From assembly GCA_037783415.1 (NCBI GenBank), contig JAZGTN010000046.1, forward strand, positions 2,610,501 to 2,674,500: a DNA stretch of 64,000 nucleotides, given 5' to 3'. Positions within the stretch are counted from its first letter, which is position 1. Each line of letters begins with the position of its first letter. Below, one piece after another: positions 32,601 to 60,100 of the stretch. A model generated the notes under the pieces. That model was not told the DNA's origin, searched no databases, and worked only from the letters and a program-made list of their open reading frames with translations. The DNA is from Leptasterias polaris. Its lineage: Eukaryota > Echinodermata > Asteroidea > Forcipulatida > Asteriidae. The position numbers and the translations under genes were made by a program.

Positions 32601-32959
32601 AACATTTGCACTATATTAATGGGGCTAAGCTTGAATAGGCTAGTCTTTTTTTTATAAACTATTAGTAGCTGTACTTTTTAAAACGATTATGAAAAAACTT
32701 TTAAAAGGTCTGAACCTTTTGGAAAAGTTTTCCCACTGGCAGGCACAATGAGCGTCATGTCCAAATCAAATGCAGCAATCTTCGAGGACCCCTTTACCGC
32801 AGGGCCACTCAGCACAAATACTGGCGGTAAATTGCTCGCTCCAGCCCGGGGGCCGTGCCCACTCCAGTCCGCATCAAACTTCAACTCCCATTCGGCCTGC
32901 TTGGCTTTCTTCACCGCAGTAGCGTCAGCGGCCCGAGTTGATTTTCTCTTTGGCGGCAT
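26606..32959 (-). CDS. PNKP: Bifunctional polynucleotide phosphatase/kinase, FHA-less form, 5 exons, 414 aa
   Basis: Exons on the minus strand: 32959-32716, 29759-29578, 28317-27982, 27536-27302, 26853-26606. All are GT-AG, 1245 nt, phases consistent. The enzyme restores 5'-phosphate and 3'-hydroxyl ends during strand-break repair. A basic nuclear-type N-terminus (MPPKRK) leads into a HAD-type phosphatase: D65-L-D67-M-T (Met replaces the usual Gly of DxDGT), motif II near T111, YVGDAAGR with D183. The kinase domain has a P-loop GFPASGKS (263-270) and the HVNRDTL substrate region. The FHA domain of vertebrate PNKP, which binds XRCC1/XRCC4, is absent, and only 502 bp separate this start from LRRC40. 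The open frame continues upstream of the ATG to about 33088, and a possible 3' splice site CCATGCAG lies near 32990-33000, so a 5' UTR exon is possible. Family assignment is secure. Confidence 0.95.
26985..27060 (-). repeat. Family R repeat, PNKP intron 4
   Basis: On the minus strand it reads TGCTAGGGTCAAATTGTCAG and GGCCATCAACTAATTTTTGC, sense to PNKP, about 130 bp before the last exon. Confidence 0.65.
27541..27685 (-). repeat. Family R repeat just upstream of the PNKP kinase exon
   Basis: On the minus strand it reads CTCTGCTAGGGTCAAAAC, then CCTTTTGGTTGATAAGCAG and TTTGCAGCAGCTGATTC. It is sense to PNKP, and 32 bp of mostly pyrimidine sequence separate it from exon 4 (27536). Confidence 0.8.
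29848..31225 (+). mobile_element. S1 SINE split by a 1.26-kb TIR element
   Basis: The SINE head (29848-29937, TGGCCAAGTGGTCTAGTGC ... GGGTTTGAATCCC) breaks at GACACT. Its continuation, CACTTGTGTCCTTGAGCA, resumes near 31201. Between them, 29938-31199 begins CAGACATGCCAAC and ends GTTGGCGTGTC, which are inverted. Subterminal CCTGTATTTTT-like motifs also recur inverted at the right end. No transposase frame is visible. It is in PNKP intron 1. Confidence 0.7.
32040..32640. mobile_element. Foldback element in PNKP intron 1
   Basis: The left arm has TAGCCCCATTAATA, CCCCAACTTGACAAT and CCAACTATAGTTGGGAC. The right arm has the same text inverted, ending ATTAATGGGGCTAAGCTT. Arms are about 190-240 bp with a central spacer of about 190 bp. 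Confidence 0.8.
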
Positions 32960-33461
32960 GGTTAACTCAGCAGATACCAAATAGTTGATCCTGCATGGAA
33001 AGTGAGTTTTTATACAATTTCCATTGCTATTTATTAACAATAAAATTGTTTTTGCTTGTCTGAACAAGTTTGTTGCCGCCCCAAACATAAGTTCAAATCA
33101 TCGCTCAAAAATGTGCTCATAATCCTGCACTTCTACACGTGCTTAAGAAATGAGAGTGAAGTGAGCACCATACTAGGGTATTGCTTGTCGAGAGAGGGCG
33201 GCAAACTGCCCGCACATAAATTTATCTTCTGTCATCATTATTTTTGTCTGTTGACATAATTTTGTCAGCAAGCCGGAGCATTATTCCGCAAAAGTAGCCT
33301 GATTTTTGTTGAGCTTTCGTAGTTTTAGTTTTGTAAAGCCTGATTGGCCTGAAGTCTGCTATCATTAATGAGTTTCACTTGCTGGTAATTGGTAACTGAC
33401 ATTGTTTAGCTTTTGGGAGACATTTTGATGAGCTGACCATAATATCAGTGATCAGTCAATT
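32960..33461. promoter_or_regulatory. Probable shared promoter of PNKP and LRRC40
   Basis: The start codons of the two divergent genes are 502 bp apart. The interval has no repeat and no TATA box that I recognise. Divergent housekeeping pairs often share a bidirectional promoter; that reading is inferred from spacing only. Confidence 0.55.
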
Positions 33462-49785
<16,324 letters not shown>

Positions 49786-49964
49786 GTTAGATAAACAACA
49801 GGTGATCAAAATCCATAAAAAATGGTCTGAAGATAAACTAATCAAAACCCTTTCCTGTTATTATTCAGTCATGCTGATATGGTGTGGCTATATACAGCAG
49901 TTGTATGGCTTCTGACTGGCAACCCCGAACAAAGATATTGACATCCTAGGGAGACTGCCAACAT

Positions 49965-50060
49965 TAGGGCTCGATAGCTCAGTTGGTAGAGAGCCGGCAC
50001 ATTAATCCCGAGGTCTCGGGTTCAAGTCCTGCTCTAGTAAATTTTTCTTTGTTAAACCCA
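49965..50060 (+). mobile_element. tRNA-like SINE head (family S2)
   Basis: GATAGCTCAGTTGGTAGAGA, then GAGGTCTCGGGTTCAAGTCC and the tail TTTTTCTTTGTTAAACCC. It lacks a matching 3' acceptor stem. Confidence 0.7.
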
Positions 50061-50460
50061 AAGTTGTTCCTAGTATAATGTACATGCCTGCGGCTCAAAC
50101 ATGTGATGCCGCATCCTTCACAATTCAGCTTCTCAGCTGCGAAAGGGTGATTAGCCCCCAAAATTGTTAAAATAATGTTATTGTAATCTTATATAAATTT
50201 TAATGCAGTCTGGACTTCCAGAAACAAGTACTATTCGGGAAAGTACTGAGTATACAGTGCTTAACACACATCGGTGTAGGGTAAAAACCAAATTATATTC
50301 ATTATACCTGATGCAAAATTAACATCTATTAAGTATTATCCTGCCAAACTGTTTGATTGCTTTATGACTGTATTCACAAGTACTTTTTATGTATCGTTTT
50401 AAAGATCGGTCCGTATCATAGAGCAATATAATATATTGACTAGAGCGCTTACTCCCCGTT

Positions 50461-50690
50461 TATACACGCACAAGTTTTTAGAAGCCTCCTGGGCGCAGAC
50501 ATGTTTTTCACACGTGCATGAAAAAAAGGAACGGCTTTAATTTGAAGAGAGCATTTTGAAAGCGTTTACTGCCGTTATACACGCACAAGTTTTTAGAAGC
50601 CTCCCGGGCGCAGACATGTTTTTCAAATGTGTATGACAACGGATCAACGTTAATTTGAAGAGAGCATTTGAAAGCAAGATATGTTGAATT
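50461..50690 (+). repeat. Tandem duplication of a 115-bp unit
   Basis: TATACACGCACAAGTTTTTA through GAGAGCATTTTGAAAGC is present twice, starting at 50461 and 50576, with about 90% agreement. Confidence 0.85.
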
Positions 50691-52243
50691 AGGGCGCGGC
50701 ATGCGCGCCTAGTACGCGACTGCAAATTCGTATCACCCAAGATAAATCTTATTTGAAATTCAGATACTGAATCTCTGTGCAGTGCAGATTGATTAACACA
50801 ATAAAAGTAATGCTTTTTACTGGACAAGTTTATTTGTGATTAGAGATGCTTCTCTAGATGTCAAGAGGAGCAACATTTACTTCAAAAGGTGGAGAAATAA
50901 TAAATTTATTAAAAAAATTGCCATATCATGGCACAGACGAGCAAACGTGGGTTAAAATCGGCACACGGGTGGGTTACGCCCGCACATTGATTGTGCGTTC
51001 ATGAGTGGCATTTGATAAAAGGACAAATGCACTTGCATGCAAACAGCCGTACGAATGCTGTTCAAAAGCCATACAAAAGCCATACAAAAGCTGGTCATAA
51101 ACCGTACAAAATGTCAAGCTTTTTCAGAGGTTTGAACACAAACATAGATGCCCCCACATGGCTTCAAAATACAGGGCAAGTTAGCGATTTAGTCAATATA
51201 TGTAGCTTTATACAGATCATCTAACTTTACTTTGATTTAAAATAAACAGAAAGGGGAAGCACCTCGATTTGAAATTTGCATATATTTTTTTTGAATTTAA
51301 GATTATCATATTTCATTATCATATTATCATCAGTTTAACATATTTTTGATTGCTGCTTCCATTTTAAATACGGTTATTTATCATCTTTGAGAAATTTACT
51401 TTTGTGACAAGATTTGTGTACACAAAATAAAAAGTTATGAACACTTTGTGTACGAGTTGTGAAACACTGTTTGAAACAAACTGTGTAGTAAACCCTTGTA
51501 CTTAGATATTGTTACAGGATAACAGCGCCGCATGTTTACGTCCTACTTTCCCTGACTGTTTTTATCAATCTAATGGAATATTTAGCACGATCAAACAAAA
51601 TATAATACAAATATTGGATGCATATGAGTGCACTGTCACGGAATATAATCACAAGGTGAAATTGGACTTTTCCATTTCACGAAGCGGAGTGGAAAGGTCA
51701 GATTTCAGTGTGATTATACTTTGCGACAATGCACTAAAGAAATGCATTTAATATTTGTTTTGTAGAACTCACACATAGATCCTTGTCAATGGAACAATTG
51801 TTCACAATAAACACAAAATAGACAGGGAAACTTGTCCACCCCACACTGTGAAAGTTCTAAAATCCCCTTCTAAACACTGTTGACGACCATGTAGACACCA
51901 ATCTTGTCCGCCATGACACAACTTTGCCTCATTGGAAAAATGGGCAGGAGCGATTAATTTAGAAACGGTTTTGCAGAGTATCGCTATGAAATGCCTCGAT
52001 GTAGGACTCCTGTACTGGAGCGTAATGCGTTGCAGCAGTAAATACATAGCAACATAAAGTACGACATGTGACGCATGTTCCACCAATCAAATGACAAGGA
52101 TCCATGGCTTGTACGAGTGCAGTATATAAATATGAAAATATCAACATTTGAACTTTCATAGAACTGTCAGATTCGGAAAGGAAAGGGTCACTTTGTATTT
52201 ATGATGAACCAAGTATTAAGTTGATGGTAAAACAGGGTGTGGT

Positions 52244-52718
52244 TATTTAAGCCTCGGACCCCTCCCTTCACAAACTTTCAAGAGAGTCAACCCAACCACA
52301 CGGTGAGTACACTAAATATCTGACAAAGTCAACCATACACAACAAAAAGTCCTCCAAAATATTAATATTTATTAAGAACTTACAAACCAAGTATCTTACA
52401 ATCTTATTACCCAGCTGATCGTTTAGCAGCGTACATTCCTAAAACGATCTCAGCTCATTTGGGTAAAGTAGAATTACCTAGAAGGGGGCGATAATATCAC
52501 AGGCCTGTCATGGACAGAAATCATTCAATATTAGAGTCTATATTTATTTTTCGAAATTTGTGACTTCCATATCACCATTTCTACAGACTCCAATCAGAAC
52601 TATGAGCTCGGCTGTAAAAGGAGCAGATGTTGGCATAATCTTTCAAGGAGTGAAAAAAGAACACCATAACCCAGTCTATGGTCCAGGGATGATAGTTATT
52701 GCTGGCAAAAAAGTCTGA
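52244..52718 (+). other. Candidate short spliced transcription unit
   Basis: A TATA-like TATTTAA (52244-52250) lies about 62 bp before a strong donor CACG/GTGAGT (52312). A good acceptor TTTCTACAG (52578-52586) is followed 15 nt later by an ATG (52602) and 38 codons beginning MSSAVKGADVGIIFQGVKKE, stopping at 52718. The 3' part of the frame meets text resembling a transposon end (CAGGGATGA, near 52684), with TCATCCCTG near 52970, so the frame may be broken by an insertion. No family recognised. Confidence 0.25.
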
Positions 52719-53215
52719 AACTACATAGTGTTGGATCAAACTTTTAGGGCGTAGGACCTACATGTATGTTGAAATGATGGCGTTTCTACCTTTTGGTAAC
52801 CCCTTGGGAGGGTTTGGAATTCAAAGGGCTTTTAGGAACAGTGTCCTAAGCACTAGTGAAGTAGAGATCAAAGGGAAGTCTTTCTTTTATGTGGAAAAAT
52901 GAAAGGCTTTGTTTATTCACCAGGCTGACATAAAAAGTCTGAATTCAGACAAAAGTCTGACAAATCTCATCCCTGATAGTTACAACACCAGTGGGGTAGT
53001 GTACAAAGCAAAATGTATGACAAATGGTAGGGGCTTGAAAATAATGTAGGGTAGGCAGAGAAGACACATTCCTCCAACAAAAAGGATGTCAATCATTCTC
53101 CCTGGATAGTGTCCGGGGCTAACATTTTAAAGAAAATGAAGGTCTTGTTGTTTTGACTGTCAACTTTGTTCAACTGTTAAATGGATTTAACATTTGTTCA
53201 TAAACGGTTAACCTG

Positions 53216-53943
53216 TTAACCCTTTCAATACCATTGTCGAGTTTACTCGACAGTGCGCCGTATAGTGCTTCCGTACCAATGTCGAGTTTACTCGATACAA
53301 AAAGCCGCGGCGTTTGAGAGCCTGTAATTATTTTGTTTGGCACCCTCTGCTGTTGACCTTTATATAGCTGGGTAGCTTGTTTATCGAGCTTCACAATGGT
53401 GTGTATTGTATAGGGGGGTCGCCATTCCGATTTTCCGAGAAAAATTACATTGCATGCAGCAGTACTTCCAGATTTCATGCTTCCGTTTTCCCGACAAAAA
53501 ATCACCATCATGGCTGTTCGTGACCTGGAGGTTTTGGTTGAAATATTTGTCGTAAGTGACTCCGAATTGGACTCGGAAATATCTGAAGAAGAACCTAGTG
53601 AAGATTCAGATGAAACTCGTGATGTTTCGTCGCCAGGCACGTTCGATTATGACAGCAATCCTGACGATATACCGGTAGCTGGACCGAGCACGGCACCCGT
53701 TCAACGCCGTGGGCTTGGGTATGGACCCGGCGGGCCTCGACCCATTCATGCCGATCGAGGTGACAAAGGACATAAAGATAATGTATACAAATTTGACATC
53801 ATATAAAAGGTACTTTCATAAGCTACAAATTGTATGAACAAAGTTTTTCCAAAAAAATATGTCTTCACACAGAAAATCAAGATTGAAAAAAGTGAACACT
53901 GCACGTGTGACCCCCATAAAAAATGCGGTAATGAAAGGGTTAA
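53216..53943 (+). mobile_element. piggyBac-like non-autonomous element with a transposase N-terminal remnant
   Basis: The element (53220-53939, 720 bp) has ends CCCTTTCAATACC and GGTAATGAAAGGG and is flanked by TTAA on both sides. Near the left end a palindrome GTCGAGTTTACTCGA occurs twice, 53 bp apart. The plus frame 53450-53806 has the acidic run DSELDSEISEEEPSEDSDE, characteristic of the N-termini of piggyBac transposases. The DDE catalytic domain is missing, so the copy is internally deleted. The frame ends at TAA in AACATCATATAAAAG-like text. Confidence 0.82.
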
Positions 53944-54109
53944 ACAGTCTGGTTTAACCTGTTAAATGGTTAACCTGTTGATTATCTCAACTCTAGTCAA
54001 GATCAGTGTTTGTCATAACAAAGGTGTGAAGATTGTAAAAGCAGTGAATCTTAACATCATTTGGGGAAAATTTCTTAAGATAAAAGTCTTCATAGATTAA
54101 GACTCGTCA

Positions 54110-57100
54110 TCAACCACTCTTGGTCTCCTTGTTGTTTTCTCCCGGTAGAGGGGGGTGTTCTAATACTTTGTCAATAATTCCAAACTCCCTTGCTTCTTCT
54201 GGGCTCATGAATCTGTCTCGCTCCATCACTGATTCTGCAACAACAAAAATTGAATATGTTTTTGTTTCTCCATACTTCAGGGATGTGATTTCTCTGTTTT
54301 TAACCAGAAATCAAGGTTTTTTATGCCCTCCAAAAAAAGAAATCTATTTTGTTTTGCCCCCCTCCCAAAATAAAATAAATAATAATATATATATTTTTTT
54401 TTCAAACTTAAGATCAAATTCATAAAATAATTAAGATAAAACCATGTATAATGCCCCAGATTGCAGAGTAGGGCTTTTAAAACCAAAGATAAATGATATT
54501 AGTGGGCCATCATGCTCGCAAGTTTTCGAGCTCGCAAGTTTTCGAGCTCGCTAGCTTTCGCGCTTTGCGCTCAGAGTCCAGGTTTTTTTTTCAACAGCCT
54601 ATCACATCCCTGATACTTGTGAAATTATTATTTACAGAGCAAGCTATGTCAAGTGGCAGATCAAGGGGGGGGGTGCCAAAGGGGTTGCATCCACCGCTCC
54701 CAGCACCTGCTATGTGGTGGCTAAATGGATCAGTGCTGCTACTGCTGTGGTCAAACAATAGAAACAATCATGCGTGTATGCGCCGCGCACACCTCTCAGC
54801 TAATGATTGGTCTTCATTGACCTCAGCGAGGGCGCTGTTTGGGTCTCATGACATCATAATGCTTCTGCTTGTATCAGAACACAATGAAGTTATTGACTTC
54901 AGGAACTCTTCCTTACCTATTGTTTCTAACGGCTGATTCGTGTGCTTTAAATATAACTGGTTGATTTGCGCTTTGAGCTTCATGATCTCTTCTGCTTGTA
55001 TTTGAATATCTGTGGCTTGACCCTGTGGAAAGAGAATGGCAAGTCTGTGGTAATAAAGTGAAAGTACAGCATTACTTTTCAGAGGAACAAAATTCAGTTT
55101 AATCCAGATGTTTCTAATCAGAATCTTCCTAAGAATGTAATTGTTTGACAGAACCGTCAAAAACGGTTTACTAAATTTTACTCAAGTTTACTAAATGGTA
55201 ACATTTCTTGGCTTATTTGAGACTTTGTGCTAACATGGCATAATGACAGAGTACAGTTAAGTTACAGGTAAGTTACAGTTAATTTACAGTTAATTTACAG
55301 TTAAGTTACAGTTAAGTTACTGGTAAGTTACAGGTAAGTTACAGTTAAGTTACAGTTAAGTTACAGCTATAAGTTAGAGTTACAGAAAGGGCTCACCCTC
55401 AACACTAGCCTGACATACATTGTCTAGTACAAACTGCTACGGGCAAGTAAGCACCACTTCTCAACTTGACCTATGGGCTACCATAACCTGTGCAAGCTAC
55501 TTGCTTAAACTGCTCACATTTCTTTCTTTTCAGATGTGAACAATTGATTTTAAATGTGTTAATTTATTTTTGAGTGTTTTTTATTGGACCAATAAACTGG
55601 TTGTGATCGCTACCATAAATACATCAGAAAGGTACATGTATGACAATAGACCTTTCTATTGCAACGTCACAGCCTGAGATTTTGCCAACTGAGGTTGGAA
55701 GACTAAGGAAAAGCAAAAAAAAAAAAGAAGATAGCCACGGTCTGTAACAATGTTACACAAATATTCAAAAATAGTGTTGAACTTGTTGGAAACAAAGCAA
55801 GCAATCATTGAAGGTAGTTTATTTAATTGAAAGTTTGGAGAAAATGTTGAATTTGGTTAAATCATTTGTTAATACGATTGAACGTTTTACTAACATTCAG
55901 TCACCCATGCCAACTAGCACGGTTTGTTAATCAACACTGGAGATGACGATGTTTTAAATCTGGACTACTAAAACTTTCTATGGGCAAGTAAAACGCAGTT
56001 TACGTCGGGCTACTTTACAAAAAGCTTAATTTGATAATCAAAGTAAGCATGAATTATTTCATTCTTACTGCTGCTTGGCCTGAGGGCTGATGAACCATCA
56101 CCCTGGAGTTTGGTAAGCTATGCCTCATGCCAGGAGTCCCTGCTGCTAGGAGTAGTGACGCCATACTGCACGCCTGCCCGACGCACCATGTGGATATAGG
56201 TGGTAGGACATACTGCATTGAGTCATATATACCCAGCCCAGCTGTCACTGACCCTCCTAAGGAAGAATTATAGTCAGAATGGTAAAATTTGATTTTAAAA
56301 AGCCAAAAACAAAACAAGTGTTTGAGATTACTGTACATTTACAGGGTTCTGCCCAGGATTTGTTTAGTGCCGGAAATTTTTTTTTCCGAGTACAGTCAAG
56401 TCAATTTCCTTTCGATCGTGCACGGAGTGGTTACACACGGACGTGCGCCCTGCAACTGTGCCTTGAATAGGTCCTCAGTGCGCGCACGCCTTTACCGCCA
56501 TGGGAAAACAATTTACAGCATCTATAGCATGGTGCTTACTCTGCAGTTCATTTCCGTTGTATTAAACGCTGTAGAATAGGGTTCGCAACATGATGAAACT
56601 GGTATCATGTTATTCCAAGCGTAAAGCTATAATCAGCGTGACTGGAAACCATTGCAAAATCAATGTGGGTTTCGTGCGTTGGATATAATTGTACATCGTA
56701 CAGGCGGGAGGAATGCTCGATCCTGGATCATTAAAATAGACTCAAACCAAAGAAGTAGGCTACTCGAAATTTTGGATAAAACTGTTTACTGGTAAATAAT
56801 TTGTTTTACACGTTGTTCAAAATATTTTGAAGGAAATGGGCAAAAAAAAGGGAAAATGTGTGGTGGTCGGGTTTTCCGGCACCGACCACCGTGGGCAGAA
56901 CCCTGCATTTAAAATATATTTCCAAATGTATTTTTGGATTCATTATTGTGTACATGGCTTATTAAAAACATTCAATTTGGTTGCCGAAGGCAAAATTACA
57001 TTGAATTTACATTTGAGTGGATATACAATTTTTTGAAAGGGAAAATTATGTTTAAATAAATAAACAAACAAACAAACAACCCAACACACCAACAAACAAA

Positions 57101-60100
57101 CAAACACACAGGAAACTAAGTGTAAGCCCCCCAAAACAAAGATGAACATTTAGATTTAAAGGCACTGAACACGTTTGGTAATTGTCAAAGACCGGTATTC
57201 TCACTCGGTGTATCCCAACATATGCATAAAATAACAAGCCTGTGAAAATTTGGGCTCAATTGGTTATTGAAGTTGCAAGAAAATGATGAAAGAAAAAACA
57301 CCCTTGTTGTACAAATTAGTGTGCTTTCAGATGGGAATAAAAGGCTTCTGGCCAGAAGTCTTTTATTATTTTAGTGAGAAATTACCTCTTTCTCAAAAAC
57401 TACGTTACTTCAGAGGGAGTCGTTTCTCACAATGTTTTATACTGTCAGAAGCTCTCCGTTGCTGGTTACCAAGTAAGTTTTTATGCTAATATATATTTTG
57501 AGTAATTACCAAACGTGTACAGTGCCTTTAACAAACCCAAAACCAAAACAAAACCCCAAAACAGCAGAATCAAATGTATACATGTATTAGGTTATTTTTC
57601 AGTGTAAGATTAAGAATTTTAAAAGCTGACTTCACATGAATTTAGTTTATCAATTAGTAGACCTTAACCCTCCTACTGTCTGACCATTCAATATCATCCA
57701 CTGTGGTTTTGAATGGTAGATAAACTATGCCAGCCTGCAATGTAATATCATGTGGTAAATGCATCTACACAGTACACACATGTTATGTGCACGGTTGTGC
57801 CATCATACACAACCAGTGCAGTTGAATGGTTTCAAATGGTTGGTCAACTCACTGGAAAATGTTACCAAGAGTAGGAGGGTTAATGATGCTGTCAAGTCCC
57901 TTGTGTATCACTGTAATAATGAATACTGATTAACATACAGCAGAAAAGCTACCCGACTATTTTTTTTCTTCAAACTTCACTTTTTTGTTAAACTGGTTTG
58001 AAAGCACTCTCATACAGGGCCCCATTTCATGGCTCTGCTTAGCGCTGAATTCTGCGCTTACAATCACCATTCTCCGCTTACTGTGCAAGCGCCGAATTTC
58101 TGCGCTAGCTGTTTAAGTGAATAATGCCTAGTAACGTTGAGTATGCACGCGCACAAGCCAAAATTCCCTGCTAACCCATGGAATATGCTTGACGTATGCG
58201 CGGAATTCCCGGCTTCCGATTCTTTGCTTACGGTAAGCAGAGCCATAAAATTTGACCCTGATCATTAGCAGGCACAAAGAGATCTCCTTAAAAAATAATA
58301 ATAATTAAAACTTGTAAAGCGCCATCTATCTAAGACTAAACTTATTCCGAGGCGCATAAAAAACCAAACAAAAACAAAAAACAGAAAGAGTAACCAAAAA
58401 GATTACAAATTACGTAGCTTAGAAAGAAATAAGAGCACATTGAATAAAACAGATTTACATAAATGTGTCGGCAAAAACAAGTGGAAAAAATAACAAACAG
58501 ATAGATACCATTGGGACTGAACACATTGGACTGAATTCTCAGACAGTGTTACCTGGGCTATTGATGTACATGTGAATTGGTTTCTTGTTACTCTCAGACT
58601 GCAGGAAGAGAAGTTGAGCCACCACCAGGCTGGCTAGTGTATCATCAACCTGTTAACCAAATGGAGAACAATCGTAATAATTAAAGCATCACAAAACAAT
58701 CTGCTCTAGCAATGCAAAGGTCGTGGGTTCGAATCCCACCCGAGTGATTTGCCTGTGGATTTTTTTGTACTGAGTATACATTGCTTAACACACATCGGTG
58801 TAGGGTAAAAACCAAATTATATTCATTATCCCCGATGCAAAAATTAACATCTATTAAAACAATAAAAATTAACATCTATTAAAACAATAAAAATTAACAT
58901 CTATTAAAACAATAAAAGTTCTGTTTGGTTAACACAAATGTCCCACAAGCCAATCCATTTTGACCAAGGTGGTACAAACATTAAAGGCTTTTGGGGATCC
59001 CAAGAACAATCCACAATCCAAAAAGTTGGGATCCACAATCTTGGCCAAGAACACTTGAATTTCAAGACCTGCAACACAGTTCTAAACCAAAACCAAAGAA
59101 TAGGTCTACATCACCAATATCAAGACTTCCATTTACTCACTAAAGCAAACATATCAGGCAATTTTTGATGAAAATAAACATCAATATCATCTTTTTTTGA
59201 TAATCTAGATTCTAGAAAGCACAGTATAGGCTGAGCTGCCAACATTTGCATCTCGCAATCGGGGAGATTTTGTACAACAATCAGGGCGACATTTAGAATT
59301 ACGTTCAACATAATAGGGAAACAGTTTCAAAAATCAGGGAGATTTTCAAATTTGTTCATCAGAACATGGAAAGATTAGTTTATTTTCAAGCAACTCTCTG
59401 TAGAATCAGGGCGAGTTGGCAGCTCTGTATAGAACACGTACAATCATAAACTACAGAAACTGTAACAAATACACCACGTCTAAACTTTAATATATGCAAA
59501 GACTGTATTTAGAAACTTACTGGGCCCATAAGGCAGATGATGCGTTCCTTGAGCAATCTTGAGTAGATGTCGTAAGCCCTCTCTCCACGACCCTGTCACA
59601 AAAAGGTACTTCTTTATCAAACAAATTCAATTTACCTCATCCCCAAGAAATGTTAGAATGTGACAGATATTCTAATACCAATTAGGCCTAACAAAGAAGG
59701 TAACGTATTAACATACATCATAAAAACACTCAATATTTTGTTTATCAGGGATACAACTATTTTACCCTACATCAATCCAAAAATACTAGGCCTTGAGTAG
59801 ATGTCATAAGCTCTTTCTGTCCACGACCCTGTCACAAATATGTGTACTTCTTTATCAAACAAATTCTATTAACCTCATCCTCAAGAAATGCTAGAATGTA
59901 ATCAGATATTCTACTACCCAAGCAATTATTTACATGCATCCAGGGCTCGAATTTGGGGAGAAAATCCACAAGACTACAGGGCTTGTAGCTCAAAATCTTT
60001 ACTGGACCAGACATTTTTTAACAAGACCAGATTCAAAATGTGAAAATAAAAAATTGCTGTCACAGTTTAACATGCATTTGACTGCTTTTATATTTAACCA

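Larger units (their letters stand above)
49786..54109. other. Convergent spacer between LRRC40 and CLPP
   Basis: It holds an S2 SINE (49965-50060), a piece of the 219-bp SINE (50240-50345), a 115-bp tandem duplication (50461-50690), a possible short spliced unit (52244-52718), and the piggyBac-like element (53216-53943). From 50700 to 52240 I see no supported gene. An 80-residue plus frame at 51509-51751 has no recognisable domain, and part of it resembles dispersed text near 28930. Confidence 0.55.

Noticed and set aside
51802..52086. 94-residue minus-strand ORF that vaguely resembles a Tc1-type transposase
   Set aside because: The resemblance is limited to a few residues; no inverted ends or catalytic DDE pattern could be shown.
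54277..54486. 69-residue minus-strand ORF
   Set aside because: It lies wholly in the transposon copy at 54283-54617 and uses its homopolymer tracts.
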